NCBI GenBank assembly: GCA_026196615.1
Contig: JAPHSW010000165.1
Span: 1-64,000, forward strand
Length of the DNA: 64,000 bases
Source: Gammaproteobacteria bacterium
GTDB lineage: Bacteria; Pseudomonadota; Gammaproteobacteria; GRL18
Reading direction: 5' to 3'
The notes below the pieces were generated by a model. That model saw only the letters and a list, made by a program, of their open reading frames with translations. It was not told the DNA's origin and did no database searches. Position numbers and translations under genes: made by a program. The stretch's first letter is position 1, and the number at the start of each line of letters is the position of its first letter. This document shows positions 39,166-49,938 of the stretch, one piece after another.

Positions 39166-40758
39166 TTATAGTTTTTTTAATGAATAAATATAGCGAGTGT
39201 AAAAGTTAACAACAAAGCTAAGACGGTGATTAATATCCGTTGTCATTTTAATTTTACCATCTAAAATATCATCTAAAATTTCAATAATAGACATTGAAAA
39301 TCTCTTTAGATAATTTGCTTGCATCATTTCAGATAATATTTTAATAAAATGAATTGATGATTTAAAATGTAATAAACTTTCCTGTTCGTGATCGTGTTGG
39401 TTAGCCTCTAGTGTGTGGTTTTCCAACTTTGACATGACATCTTCAAATTCCTGGATAAAAATATCAATTTTTTTGCTTTTTATAATATTATTAAAATCAC
39501 TGAATAACATTTCATCAGATAAGGTTTCTACTTGAGTAAAATTTAAAAAGGTATTCATCTTTAATGTTTTTGCTTTTTCATTAACAAATCTGATTTCATC
39601 AATAGAGTTGAGCAGTTGTTTATCTAAAATTACTCCAGTATTTGTTGAGTCGTCTTGTTTTACTTGAATAAAATGCTCGGTATTATGGAAAACAACATTT
39701 TCAAATGCGTTTTCTAATACATTCTTGTTAAAATTTTGTTTCTTTTTTTGAACAATAAATTTAGTGATGTCTGTTTGATGTGGAATAATCTCTTCAGAAA
39801 AGGCATTGTTAGCTTTGTCACTATTTTTTGTTTGTTTTAAATGATGGTGTATATTTTTATTGATTGAGGCATCAAATGTTTGTTCAATATCATCATTGTT
39901 TGATAAGTTGGATGGTAGGATTTCTATATATTTGTTTTCTTCTCGCTTGTAAGACCAGATTAGAAACACAAAGGAAAGTAGACTGAGAAAAATAATAGCT
40001 GTTAAAGTTTGGAGTAAACTTTTGGAATAAAGACTTTCAGAAAATAAAGCATGTTTTAAAATTTCTTGTAATCTGCTAATAACCATTGTCACTTGATGAA
40101 GTGATTTTGTATAAGCCTGTTCAAACGATGTCTGGGCCAGGATGTCATCATTATCAACTTTCTTTTTTGAAATGATTTTTTCAGATGTTACTATTGGTTG
40201 TATTGACTCAATAATTTCAGAGTTATTTTTGATTTTCTGTGTCACAGGTTTGTTTTCAGAAGCTATATTGTTAGAACTGAGCATAACCTTATTATCGATA
40301 ACTTCTGTGTCTATTTCTTTCCAGATTTCCCAATGCTGTAAAAAAAGAGAAAAAGCTTCTTGTTTGGTTCTCTTTTGAATTTCTTCAATTGTAGGAATTT
40401 TTAAAATGGAACCAACAAGGAGTCCATTTATATTTTGTTTGATAAATGCTTTTTTATTTTTTTCAAGTATTGCAACAGCGATTTGAGGGATTGAAATTTC
40501 ATGCTTTGCAATATGTAAATTTGAGCTTTGAATATATGGGTGTAATATTTTTGAAATATCCCATAAGCCTTCATTATTTTTTACAGGTCCGTATATATTA
40601 TAACTATCATAAGTATTATTAAAAGAGTCTTGACGTGGAACGGCAGATTCTTCTAATGCGGAAACAAATGAGGGTGAAAATAGTAAAGAGATTATGATCA
40701 AAAATGATGCATGAATGCTATTGAATTGCACTCGTTTTTTTATATCCATGTACCGCAT
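39166..40758 (-). CDS. FimV-like membrane protein
   Basis: YGPVKNNEGLWDISK…AILEKNKKAFIKQNINGLLVGSILKIPT resembles the FimV N-terminal/LysM-like module; TM segment TAIIFLSLLSFVFLIWSY. Confidence 0.7.
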   Translation of the reverse strand: MRYMDIKKRVQFNSIHASFLIIISLLFSPSFVSALEESAVPRQDSFNNTYDSYNIYGPVKNNEGLWDISKILHPYIQSSNLHIAKHEISIPQIAVAILEKNKKAFIKQNINGLLVGSILKIPTIEEIQKRTKQEAFSLFLQHWEIWKEIDTEVIDNKVMLSSNNIASENKPVTQKIKNNSEIIESIQPIVTSEKIISKKKVDNDDILAQTSFEQAYTKSLHQVTMVISRLQEILKHALFSESLYSKSLLQTLTAIIFLSLLSFVFLIWSYKREENKYIEILPSNLSNNDDIEQTFDASINKNIHHHLKQTKNSDKANNAFSEEIIPHQTDITKFIVQKKKQNFNKNVLENAFENVVFHNTEHFIQVKQDDSTNTGVILDKQLLNSIDEIRFVNEKAKTLKMNTFLNFTQVETLSDEMLFSDFNNIIKSKKIDIFIQEFEDVMSKLENHTLEANQHDHEQESLLHFKSSIHFIKILSEMMQANYLKRFSMSIIEILDDILDGKIKMTTDINHRLSFVVNFYTRYIYSLKKL

Positions 40759-41141
40759 GATTATTCTTCTAACTTTAAGTTTGTTTTGTTATACGATGAG
40801 TCTACTCAACAACTTTAATTTGACCGCTTCTGATATCAGCACTTTTAACAAAACGACTAACAACAAAGTCATTTATTCCTAATTATATTCATTTTATCAT
40901 GTCAATTTGATTTCAAGAAGAAAGAATTTCCTACATTTTGTTGTGTAGTTATTATTTATTACCACTTAAAGAAGTAAGGGAATAGGGAATTAATCACCAG
41001 GTTAAGAATATAAAAAACACCATTAATTTTGATTATAACTTTTAAAAAACGCTTTTGTTCTTAAAAAGATTAAAAAAATAGTCAAAAATGATCCAGTTTC
41101 AGTTAAAATGCTTTGTTTTATATCACCACGGAAAAATTCAG

Positions 41142-41396
41142 ATGCAATTGGGTTTAGAACTTGCTTTGATGGGAATGTTAACAGTTTTTAGTTTTTTAAT
41201 TATTCTCATTTTCTTAACAACACTGATGTCTAAGACAATTAGTGCTATTGAGGAGAAAACCGCTGATCCTATTGCCGTAACGCCCTCAGTTCCTGGCGCG
41301 ACGAAAAAGATTCCAGACGAAGTGCTGAAAACAGTGATAACAAATGCAATAAAACAGCATCGTTCAAATACACCGCAGCAAAGGAAAGAGGTCTAA
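41142..41396 (+). CDS. oadG: Oxaloacetate decarboxylase gamma subunit
   Basis: Single-TM small protein [26 protein letters not shown] directly before oadA; start at 41142 preferred to 41088. Confidence 0.85.
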   Translation: MQLGLELALMGMLTVFSFLIILIFLTTLMSKTISAIEEKTADPIAVTPSVPGATKKIPDEVLKTVITNAIKQHRSNTPQQRKEV

Positions 41397-41406
41397 AAAC
41401 ATTAGT

Positions 41407-43197
41407 ATGACTAATAACAATAAACTTGGCATAACAGATGTCGTTTTGCGTGATGGACACCAGTCATTACTGGCGACTCGGATGCGAATTGATGACATTC
41501 TTCCTATTGCTGAAAAACTGGATGAAGTAGGCTACTGGTCAGCTGAAACCTGGGGTGGTGCAACGTTTGACTCTTGTATTCGATATCTTGGGGAGGATCC
41601 CTGGGAAAGACTAAGAAAAATCAAAGAAGTGATGCCTAATACGCCTCTGCAGATGCTTTTTAGAGGGCAAAATATTCTTGGCTATCGTCATTATGCTGAT
41701 GATGTTGTGCAAAAATTTGTAGAACGAGCTGCAGTGAATGGCGTCGATGTCTTTCGTGTTTTTGATGCCATGAATGATCCTCGAAATTTTGAAACAGCGA
41801 TTAAAGCTGTGATTGACAATGACAAACATGCTCAAGGCGCCATTTCGTACACCACCAGCCCCGTACATACGCTTGAGCTTTGGGTTAATCTTGGCAAACA
41901 GCTTCAGGATATGGGGGCTCACTCCATTTGCATTAAAGATATGGCAGGACTTCTTAAACCCTACGATGCTTATGAGCTTGTTTCTCGCTTAAAGACGGAA
42001 CTTGAGATACCCATCCATCTGCATTGCCATGCAACGACTGGGTTGTCTACTGCAACACTGCTAAAAGCTATTGAAGCGGGTGTTGATAATGTAGATACCT
42101 CTATATCTTCTATGAGTGGCACTTATGGTCATACGGCCACTGAAACGATTGTAGCCATGCTAGAAAATGAGCCAAGAGATACGGGGCTTGATATCATGCA
42201 ACTAGAAGGCATTGCTGCAAGTCTTCGTGATGTCCGTAAGAAATATGCCAAATTTGAAGGCGCTTTAAAGGGTGTTGATTCACGTATTCTGGTAGCTCAG
42301 GTACCAGGTGGTATGTTAACCAATATGGAAAACCAACTTCGTGAGCAAGGTGCACTTGATAAGCTTGATTTAGTGCTCGAGGAAATCCCTCGTGTAAGGC
42401 AAGATTTGGGTTATATTCCATTGGTTACACCGACTTCTCAGATTGTGGGAACTCAGGCGGTACTTAATGTGCTCACAGGAGAGCGTTATAAAACGGTGAC
42501 TAATGAAACCATGGGTATCCTTAAAGGAGAATATGGTGCAACACCTTCTAAACTTGATGAGGCCTTACAAAAGAAAATTCTTGATGGTACAGAAATAATT
42601 ACCTGTCGTCCTGCTGATAATATTGAGCCTGAAATTGAAAAATTGAGTCAGGAACTCGAAGATATCGCGAAGGAAAAAGACATCAAATTGGCTGATAATG
42701 TCATTGATGATACTTTATCCTATGCCTTGTTCCATCAGGTTGCGTTAAAATTTTTCGAAAATCGAGATAATCCATCTGCTTTTGAACCCATCCCTTCTGA
42801 AGAAGACAATCAACCAACTGTTACTAACCATTCAGGTTCAAATATTTATACTGTAACGGTTGATGAACATAGCTATGTTGTTCAGGTTGATGAAGGTGGT
42901 GAGATTGTTCAAGGTCCAACTCATGTTGACAAATCATCAGCAACTAAAGAGAGCTCGAAAGTTGTGCCTGAGGGCGGTGGTGAAGTGATACCAGCACCTC
43001 TGAGTGGTCAGGTATTTAAAATTCCTGTTTCAAAAGGGCAACAAGTTGAAGAAGGTGAAGTGATCATAATTCTTGAAGCTATGAAAATGGAAACGGAAAT
43101 ACGAGCCAGCAAAGCGGGTGTAATTACTGAACTGTGTGCAAAAGAAGGTGACACTGTCAGTGTGGGTGACTCATTAGTAAAAATGGCGTATCAATAA
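41407..43197 (+). CDS. oadA: Oxaloacetate decarboxylase alpha subunit
   Basis: [18 protein letters not shown]…, [20 protein letters not shown], biotinyl EAMKMETEI. Confidence 0.96.
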   Translation: MTNNNKLGITDVVLRDGHQSLLATRMRIDDILPIAEKLDEVGYWSAETWGGATFDSCIRYLGEDPWERLRKIKEVMPNTPLQMLFRGQNILGYRHYADDVVQKFVERAAVNGVDVFRVFDAMNDPRNFETAIKAVIDNDKHAQGAISYTTSPVHTLELWVNLGKQLQDMGAHSICIKDMAGLLKPYDAYELVSRLKTELEIPIHLHCHATTGLSTATLLKAIEAGVDNVDTSISSMSGTYGHTATETIVAMLENEPRDTGLDIMQLEGIAASLRDVRKKYAKFEGALKGVDSRILVAQVPGGMLTNMENQLREQGALDKLDLVLEEIPRVRQDLGYIPLVTPTSQIVGTQAVLNVLTGERYKTVTNETMGILKGEYGATPSKLDEALQKKILDGTEIITCRPADNIEPEIEKLSQELEDIAKEKDIKLADNVIDDTLSYALFHQVALKFFENRDNPSAFEPIPSEEDNQPTVTNHSGSNIYTVTVDEHSYVVQVDEGGEIVQGPTHVDKSSATKESSKVVPEGGGEVIPAPLSGQVFKIPVSKGQQVEEGEVIIILEAMKMETEIRASKAGVITELCAKEGDTVSVGDSLVKMAYQ

Positions 43198-44613
43198 ATG
43201 GATAATTTAATACGACTTTGGGAAGGCTCAGGTCTGTTCAATATGTCTTTGGGGCAGGCTTTTATGATCGTTGTTGGTCTGCTATTACTTTTTTTGGCAA
43301 TTAAGAAAAAATTTGAACCTCTATTACTGGTGCCAATTGGCTTTGGTGCAATTTTGTCTAATATTCCGATGGCCGGTTTGTCGGAATCTGCTTCATTTCA
43401 GGCTTTTTATAAAGCAATGACTTATGAAACGGCTATGGTAGAACAGTATTTAAAGTCAAATGGAGACAACTCAAAAGTAATTAACTTTGCCTCTCTTCCA
43501 ACTGATTTTCAAAATAGTAAAAATGAAAAAACAGCAGGACTGGCACGAGATATTAGAACTGTACTTGGGGATGCATTAAAACAGTGTGAGAATAAGACCC
43601 TTTGTAAAGAAGCCTATTATCTTGTTAAAGAAACTGACTCTAAAAAAGCCTTTGAACTCAGCGAAATAGCTAGAAAAAATAGCTTTTCTGATGGTATTTT
43701 ATATTTATTTTATTCAGTCGGACTGACAACCGGTGTTTTCCCTCTGTTAATCTTTATGGGCGTTGGTGCAATGACGGATTTTGGGCCGTTATTGGCAAAT
43801 CCTAAAACATTACTGCTAGGTGCGGCAGCACAAGTGGGTATCTTTGTGACACTATTGGGTGCAATCGCATTGGGATTCACTGGAGGAGAAGCGGCCGCCA
43901 TTGCCATTATCGGCGGTGCCGATGGTCCAACAGCCATTTATGTTACCACCAAATTAGCACCTCATTTGTTGGGTGCAATTGCCGTGGCAGCATATTCCTA
44001 TATGGCTTTAGTGCCTTTGATACAACCCCCCATTATGAGATATCTAACCACAGAGGAAGAACGCAAGCGAAGTATGGAGCAGTTGCGTCATGTGTCACCA
44101 GCAGAAAAAATTGTTTTTCCAATATTACTATTGATGTTGGTTGGTTTAGTCTTACCAGAAGCAACACCTCTATTGGGTATGTTTTGTTTCGGTACTCTTA
44201 TGCGTGAATGTGGTGTTGTTGACAGGCTTAGTGATACCACACAAAATGCCCTGATTAATATAGTGACAATTTTTCTTGGATTGGCAGTGGGCTCAAAATT
44301 ACAGGCGGGGCAATTTTTGCAAATTGATACGTTAAAGATATTGCTTCTTGGTGTGGTTGCTTTTTCTATTGGTACAGCTTGTGGTGTTTTAATGGCTAAA
44401 TTAATGCACAAATTTACCAAAGAAGATATTAATCCACTGATTGGTTCTGCCGGTGTTTCTGCTGTTCCTATGGCTGCTCGTGTTTCTAATAAAGTAGGGC
44501 TTGAAGCCAATCCTCATAACTTCTTATTGATGCATGCCATGGGTCCTAATGTTGCCGGTGTGATTGGTTCAGCAGTGGCTGCAGGTGTTCTATTAAAATA
44601 TTTCGGTTCGTAG
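43198..44613 (+). CDS. oadB: Oxaloacetate decarboxylase beta subunit (Na+ pump)
   Basis: Multi-[47 protein letters not shown]. Confidence 0.95.
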   Translation: MDNLIRLWEGSGLFNMSLGQAFMIVVGLLLLFLAIKKKFEPLLLVPIGFGAILSNIPMAGLSESASFQAFYKAMTYETAMVEQYLKSNGDNSKVINFASLPTDFQNSKNEKTAGLARDIRTVLGDALKQCENKTLCKEAYYLVKETDSKKAFELSEIARKNSFSDGILYLFYSVGLTTGVFPLLIFMGVGAMTDFGPLLANPKTLLLGAAAQVGIFVTLLGAIALGFTGGEAAAIAIIGGADGPTAIYVTTKLAPHLLGAIAVAAYSYMALVPLIQPPIMRYLTTEEERKRSMEQLRHVSPAEKIVFPILLLMLVGLVLPEATPLLGMFCFGTLMRECGVVDRLSDTTQNALINIVTIFLGLAVGSKLQAGQFLQIDTLKILLLGVVAFSIGTACGVLMAKLMHKFTKEDINPLIGSAGVSAVPMAARVSNKVGLEANPHNFLLMHAMGPNVAGVIGSAVAAGVLLKYFGS

Positions 44614-44632
44614 ATATAAATAAACCCTAATT

Positions 44633-45835
44633 TTATTTGCTGATACAATTTCGGCCTTTCTTTTTGGCTCTGTAAAGAGCCTTATCGGAAAGTTTTAGAA
44701 CTTTTTCAGGTGTTTTAGCTTTATCATTTTGCTCAGCATAACCAATGCTGATAGTGACTTTAACCGAGCGTTGATTGTGTTTTTTACTACTTCGTTTGTT
44801 TTTCTTTCGACGCTCCTGTTTGCGTAGAGCAAATTTATTGTCTGCGACATTTTTTCGTAACTTTTCAAGATGTTCACTGGCTTCTGAAAGATTCATTCCT
44901 GAAAAAACTACTGTAAATTCTTCACCACCATAGCGAAATGGTTTTCCACCTCCGGTAATACTTTTTAAACGATTGCCTAATAACCTTAATACATCATCAC
45001 CTGCATCATGCCCATAGGTATCATTAAATTTTTTGAAATGATCAACATCCAACATGGCAATGACATATTGGCTTCCTAGTTTATTCATCGTTTCATTGAG
45101 TGCTCTACGACCAGGGAGATCGGTCAGTTCGTCAAGATAAGCCATGCGATATGAAACATTGATAAGAGTGAGTAATGGAAGTAATAGAGAAAAACTGAAG
45201 AGTATGGATATGCTTGTAATGTCTTTAGTCGGGAAGGTTATAGCATAGAGTACAAGGCACATTGACGCTAAAATAGCTGTTCTAAAAGGATTTGAATGAT
45301 ATACACATGAAATACTGGTAATAAAAACACTGACTAATACAGATAGTAGTGCCACTTGAGAAAAAAACAGGAGTTTAATTTGTAGTGCTGGGAAAATTGT
45401 CTGATTAACAAAATGATTCCATTCAGGGTGTTTGGTATAAATAAGCCAGGAAACACCGATGATTTGTAGAGCAATGATTAAAAAGCGTGATAAGCCAATA
45501 AGTGTGATAAGGCCTCGCTCTGAATATAAAGAAATGAGTGCCACGTTAATAGAGATTAAAATAGTCATACTATTTAGTATTAACTGCTGCTGGTTTTGTC
45601 CGTATTCCAAAAAAAAGAAGAAATAGATATAGACTAACGAAAAAAGACTTGTGACATAAATGAGCTGACTTCGATTAAATTTTATGCCTAAAATAATTGA
45701 TATGAACATGAGCACAAAGGGTAATAGCTCAAGCATGGGCAAATAACGATTAGGGATATGTGGAATGAATTTTAAAGAAAAAATAATGAAGCTAAGGGAA
45801 ATCAGGTAAAAAAACAGAGTAATTATTTTTTTCAT
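44633..45835 (-). CDS. Membrane diguanylate cyclase (GGDEF)
   Basis: Multi-TM N-terminus; FRYGGEEFTVVF; no RxxD I-site. Confidence 0.92.
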   Translation of the reverse strand: MKKIITLFFYLISLSFIIFSLKFIPHIPNRYLPMLELLPFVLMFISIILGIKFNRSQLIYVTSLFSLVYIYFFFFLEYGQNQQQLILNSMTILISINVALISLYSERGLITLIGLSRFLIIALQIIGVSWLIYTKHPEWNHFVNQTIFPALQIKLLFFSQVALLSVLVSVFITSISCVYHSNPFRTAILASMCLVLYAITFPTKDITSISILFSFSLLLPLLTLINVSYRMAYLDELTDLPGRRALNETMNKLGSQYVIAMLDVDHFKKFNDTYGHDAGDDVLRLLGNRLKSITGGGKPFRYGGEEFTVVFSGMNLSEASEHLEKLRKNVADNKFALRKQERRKKNKRSSKKHNQRSVKVTISIGYAEQNDKAKTPEKVLKLSDKALYRAKKKGRNCISK

Positions 45836-45965
45836 TATTTTCCGATAATAGAATGACTGAATAAAAAATTTTTCATCATCGATTGATTACTAATCTTTAG
45901 AATAGCAGAAGTTATTCTATTTGTAATTAATGCGGATTTTGACACTATAAAAACAATGCTATTTT

Positions 45966-46889
45966 TTATTTAGCCATTATACTTTTTAAGTATTTATCAT
46001 CAGTCCCACAGCATCCACCCAGTATTTTTACACCATATGTTTTATTCAGTTTAATCATTAAATCAGTCCATTCACAAATGGAATCCATTTCTAACTGGAC
46101 GGAACCATCAAGTTCACAATGATCCAGAGAGGATGCATTCGCTTGATAACCTATGAGCCTTTCAAAGACTGAGGCTGGCTGTTTCTCGGGGCATATGAAA
46201 GATGGATAGGAACAATTCACCATATATCCTAGTGGTTTTTGAATTGTATTATTATCAATATATGTAATGGCATCAGTAAGGCTGACTCCATCTAAAATTA
46301 AGCCATTTCGTGAGATGACAAAGCTAATAATATAGGGCAATTTTGTGGTTTGCATTGCTTTGGCAATACCAAGAGCTTCTATAGTATTAGGAAGCGTTTG
46401 TGCAATTAAATAATCAACACCGCCTTGAACCAGTTGTTTAATTTGCCAGGAATGAAACTCTTGAGCTTCAGTTATTGATAAACCTTCTTCTGGAGAGTAG
46501 CAATCATTTTTGCAACCAAGTAAGCCACCAATTTTTATATTTTTTTGACCTTCTTTTTGTGAGTTCCGAAGGTTCAACATAAAAGTAGCGGCATCAATAT
46601 TAATGGATTTAGAGCTGTTTGAGTTTAATACTCTTGATTGATTGGTTCTCCATGTTGGTGTCGACAATAAAATAGGAATATTTGAGTCAAAGGCAATATC
46701 AATATATTCTTGATAAAGTTTCTGTAATGCCATTCTTCCATTTGATTGATAAATGAGGGGTGCATTTAAAAGTTCAGAGTGTAATTTGAGTTCATTTGAA
46801 CGTCGAACACGTTCGACTATAGCGGCTTCCATCAGAATGATAGGATTATTATCAATTAATTCTTGCATTTCAAGGTTTGTTCTTTTCAT
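45966..46889 (-). CDS. Homocysteine S-methyltransferase family protein
   Basis: Zn-ligand-like MVNCSYPS and ILGGCCGTDDKYL. Confidence 0.87.
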   Translation of the reverse strand: MKRTNLEMQELIDNNPIILMEAAIVERVRRSNELKLHSELLNAPLIYQSNGRMALQKLYQEYIDIAFDSNIPILLSTPTWRTNQSRVLNSNSSKSINIDAATFMLNLRNSQKEGQKNIKIGGLLGCKNDCYSPEEGLSITEAQEFHSWQIKQLVQGGVDYLIAQTLPNTIEALGIAKAMQTTKLPYIISFVISRNGLILDGVSLTDAITYIDNNTIQKPLGYMVNCSYPSFICPEKQPASVFERLIGYQANASSLDHCELDGSVQLEMDSICEWTDLMIKLNKTYGVKILGGCCGTDDKYLKSIMAK

Positions 46890-47279
46890 TGTTATAACGT
46901 TATCTCTATCCTTGAAATACTAACTTTATAAAGTCAAAAAAGCTATTAAAGGTTGACTTAGAATTGAAGTTTAGAAGAGATTAAGAACGTTAAGCCTCCT
47001 ATTTGTTAATTTTCCCCATTTGTTAAAAAAAAATAACCTTAAAAACTTGGAGGAATATATTTAAATTTTTTTTACTATACTTTAATTAAATTGATTAAAA
47101 ATTGCACATTAAGTGCTTAATAATAAAAAATAACAAAGAAAAAATATAATATTAATCTTCATTGTATAGACAAGTAAGTAATGAGAACTCCGTATTTTTA
47201 ATAATTATTAAGATTATAGAAACATCTTTATTTAATGATATTTTAATATGAGCGTTACTCTTATTTGACTGGAGTATTT

Positions 47280-48044
47280 ATGTCTGATAACTCTTACCAG
47301 TTTTTAAATAGAAAAGCTTTGATAGATATTGTTTTGATTATCATTGTTAACATTATAGCCTTTTTGATATTTGCAGAAGTTGATGCATTAGAGTGGTTAT
47401 ATAAATATTCCATCCAACATGAAGAGTATGAGCTGGATGAGGTGATCACTCTTTTTTTTACACTTTCTATTACTTTGGCTATTTTTTCAATAAGAAGATG
47501 GCTCGAAATTATTGAGCTATTAAAAGTTATGAAATCCATGGCTATAAAAGATCCTCTAACTGGTATTTTCAACAGACGTTACTTAAATGATGCATTAACC
47601 GCAGAAATAAAACGAGCTAAACGAACAGGTGAAACTTTTTCCTTGATTATGATTGATATTGATTACTTCAAAAAAATTAATGATTTAAATGGTCATAGTG
47701 TTGGTGATAAGGTTCTTTGTCAGTTTGTTAAAATTCTTATCCATTTAAGCAGGGAAAGTGATATTGTTTCAAGGTGGGGAGGAGAAGAGTTTCTTATTCT
47801 ATGCCCAGACACTAAGCTCAAAGGTGCAATCAATCTGGGAGAAAAAATTTTACAAGCGATTCGCGATTTTCAATTTGAGGCAATTGGACACATGACTGCA
47901 AGTATTGGTGTTGCTGATTTTACTAGCATGGACACATTGGAATCAATTGTGAATCGAGTGGATAATTGCCTTTATGAAGCAAAAAATAAAGGTCGAGATA
48001 GCATTATTTCAACTCTAAAAACTGCTGAGGAATATCTTGATTAA
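47280..48044 (+). CDS. Diguanylate cyclase (GGDEF), two TM segments
   Basis: DPLTGIFNRRYL, RESD I-site, SRWGGEEFLIL. Confidence 0.93.
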   Translation: MSDNSYQFLNRKALIDIVLIIIVNIIAFLIFAEVDALEWLYKYSIQHEEYELDEVITLFFTLSITLAIFSIRRWLEIIELLKVMKSMAIKDPLTGIFNRRYLNDALTAEIKRAKRTGETFSLIMIDIDYFKKINDLNGHSVGDKVLCQFVKILIHLSRESDIVSRWGGEEFLILCPDTKLKGAINLGEKILQAIRDFQFEAIGHMTASIGVADFTSMDTLESIVNRVDNCLYEAKNKGRDSIISTLKTAEEYLD

Positions 48045-48198
48045 TATGTATAGGGATAAACTTACACTATGACAATTATCTATAAGCAGACTCAATCTTT
48101 TAGCTCCTGTTTGAATATCTTTTTTTTTCTAATTCTGAATTTATTAGGCTCCCATCATTACTATAAAATTGACAAAAGGACAAAATTCTGAAAAAATA

Positions 48199-48218
48199 CC
48201 TAACAACTGTTAGTTAGG
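48199..48218. promoter_or_regulatory. Candidate TetR operator palindrome
   Basis: CCTAAC-AACTGTTA-GTTAGG just upstream of the tetR-like start. Confidence 0.6.
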
Positions 48219-48237
48219 CTGAGTGTAGAGAAAAGTA

Positions 48238-48834
48238 ATGAATGTCATTAAAGAAAACACCCGACAAACGATTATCGATATTTCCATTAAATTATTTGCC
48301 CAGTCAGGCTATGCTAATGTTTCAGTGCGGGATATTGCCAAAGAGGTTGGTATCAAGCCTGCTTCGCTCTACTACCACTTTGATAACAAACAGACCTTAT
48401 ACCTTGCTTCAATCAAAGAAAGTTTCTCTTTAAAAGCCAGTGTTATTGCTGAGGTCTTGAATCGTCAGGAACCTGCTGAACTTAAATTGAAACATTATGT
48501 TTATAAATTGACGGAACTTGCCTCTGAAGATGAACCTTTTTGTCGTTTGATGCAAAGAGAGATGTTGGATGGTGATGAACAGCGTCTGAAATACCTTGCT
48601 GAGAAGGTTTTTCAGGAACAATTTGATGCTGTGGGAGACTTGGTAAAAGAAATTGATCCCCAATGTGATCCTCATATGAGTGTTATCTCAATATTATCCC
48701 TAGTGCTTTATCATATGGAAACAAGACCATTTCAGATGTTTCTGAGTGGCTATAAGAAAGAGCACAATCAAGTCGATTTTATTGCTGAGCATGTTTTCAA
48801 ATTATTAATGAACGGCTTACCTGAGAGCAAATAG
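48238..48834 (+). CDS. TetR/AcrR family regulator
   Basis: N-terminal HTH ISIKLFAQSGYANVSVRDIAKEVGIKPASLYYHFDNKQTLY. Confidence 0.95.
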   Translation: MNVIKENTRQTIIDISIKLFAQSGYANVSVRDIAKEVGIKPASLYYHFDNKQTLYLASIKESFSLKASVIAEVLNRQEPAELKLKHYVYKLTELASEDEPFCRLMQREMLDGDEQRLKYLAEKVFQEQFDAVGDLVKEIDPQCDPHMSVISILSLVLYHMETRPFQMFLSGYKKEHNQVDFIAEHVFKLLMNGLPESK

Positions 48835-48843
48835 CGTAACATC

Positions 48844-49938
48844 ATGAAAACGATGAAAAAAAATAGCATCCTAATCTTTATTTTAGCTTTGTCCTTTGGC
48901 TTGTTATCAGCTTGTACAAAAAAGGAAGAGGCTAAAACAGTCATTCGGCCTGTTTTGACTCAAAAAGTTAAAATCCAGGAAAACTGGCAACAGGCAACTT
49001 ATGCAGGAGAAATAAAAGCACGCTATAAAATGGCGCTTGGTTTTCGCATTGGTGGAAAAATTGTTGAGCGATTTATTGAAGTTGGAGATGTGGTTAAACC
49101 AGGTGCTTTACTGGCCAAACTTGATCCTGATGATTCAAAATTACAATTGATGCAGGCTAGTGGTGGACTTGAAGAGGCAAAATCAGAACAAAGAAAAGCA
49201 CAACTTGATTTGAAGCGTTATACAAAACTTTTTAAAGATAAAATGATCAGCGCCGATGAACACCTCAGATTCAGTAATTCACTTGATATTGCTAATGCTA
49301 AATATACTCAGGCAAAAGCTCACCTTGAAGTAACACGTAATCAATCGAGTTATACTCATCTTTATGCTGATGAAGGAGGCGTTATAACCTCTCTAGAAAT
49401 GGAAGTTGGGCAAGTCGTTGTACCGGGTCAAACAGTGGTTAATCTGGCTTTGCCAGAAGAAAAAGAAGTTATTATTGCAGTTGCTGAAAGTCGATTAGAT
49501 GAAGTTCGCCATGCAGATGAAGTTAAAATTAGTTTATGGATTGACCCGAAACGTTTTTATAAAGGAAAAATTCGAGAGATTTCACCCGGCGCCGATCCGG
49601 TGACCAGGACCTATAAGGTTAAAATTAGCTTGTTAGATATGGATGATCAGGTCCAATTGGGCATGACGACGACCGTTCTTATTATTCAGAAGAAAAAAGA
49701 AATGGTAGCAAAATTACCTTTAACATCGATTTTTCAAAAGGATGGTAAACCTGCTGTGTGGATCTTTTCTCCACAAAACTCTCAAGTACGTAGGCAGGCT
49801 GTTGATATTCTGGAATATCAGTTTGATTCAGTGCTTATTCAATCTGGTATAGCAGAAGGTGACATTGTTGTTACTGCAGGAGTGCATAAACTTCATGAAG
49901 AGCAAACTGTTCGTTTACTAGAAAAGGCACAATGGTGA
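48844..49938 (+). CDS. RND efflux periplasmic adaptor subunit
   Basis: Lipoprotein-like LSACTKK; hairpin/lipoyl region; EISPGADPVTRTYKVKI. Confidence 0.94.
   Translation: MKTMKKNSILIFILALSFGLLSACTKKEEAKTVIRPVLTQKVKIQENWQQATYAGEIKARYKMALGFRIGGKIVERFIEVGDVVKPGALLAKLDPDDSKLQLMQASGGLEEAKSEQRKAQLDLKRYTKLFKDKMISADEHLRFSNSLDIANAKYTQAKAHLEVTRNQSSYTHLYADEGGVITSLEMEVGQVVVPGQTVVNLALPEEKEVIIAVAESRLDEVRHADEVKISLWIDPKRFYKGKIREISPGADPVTRTYKVKISLLDMDDQVQLGMTTTVLIIQKKKEMVAKLPLTSIFQKDGKPAVWIFSPQNSQVRRQAVDILEYQFDSVLIQSGIAEGDIVVTAGVHKLHEEQTVRLLEKAQW

Noticed and set aside
44088-44510. 140-aa antisense ORF inside oadB
   Set aside because: Lies wholly opposite a confident CDS; low-complexity translation with no motifs; expected shadow ORF.
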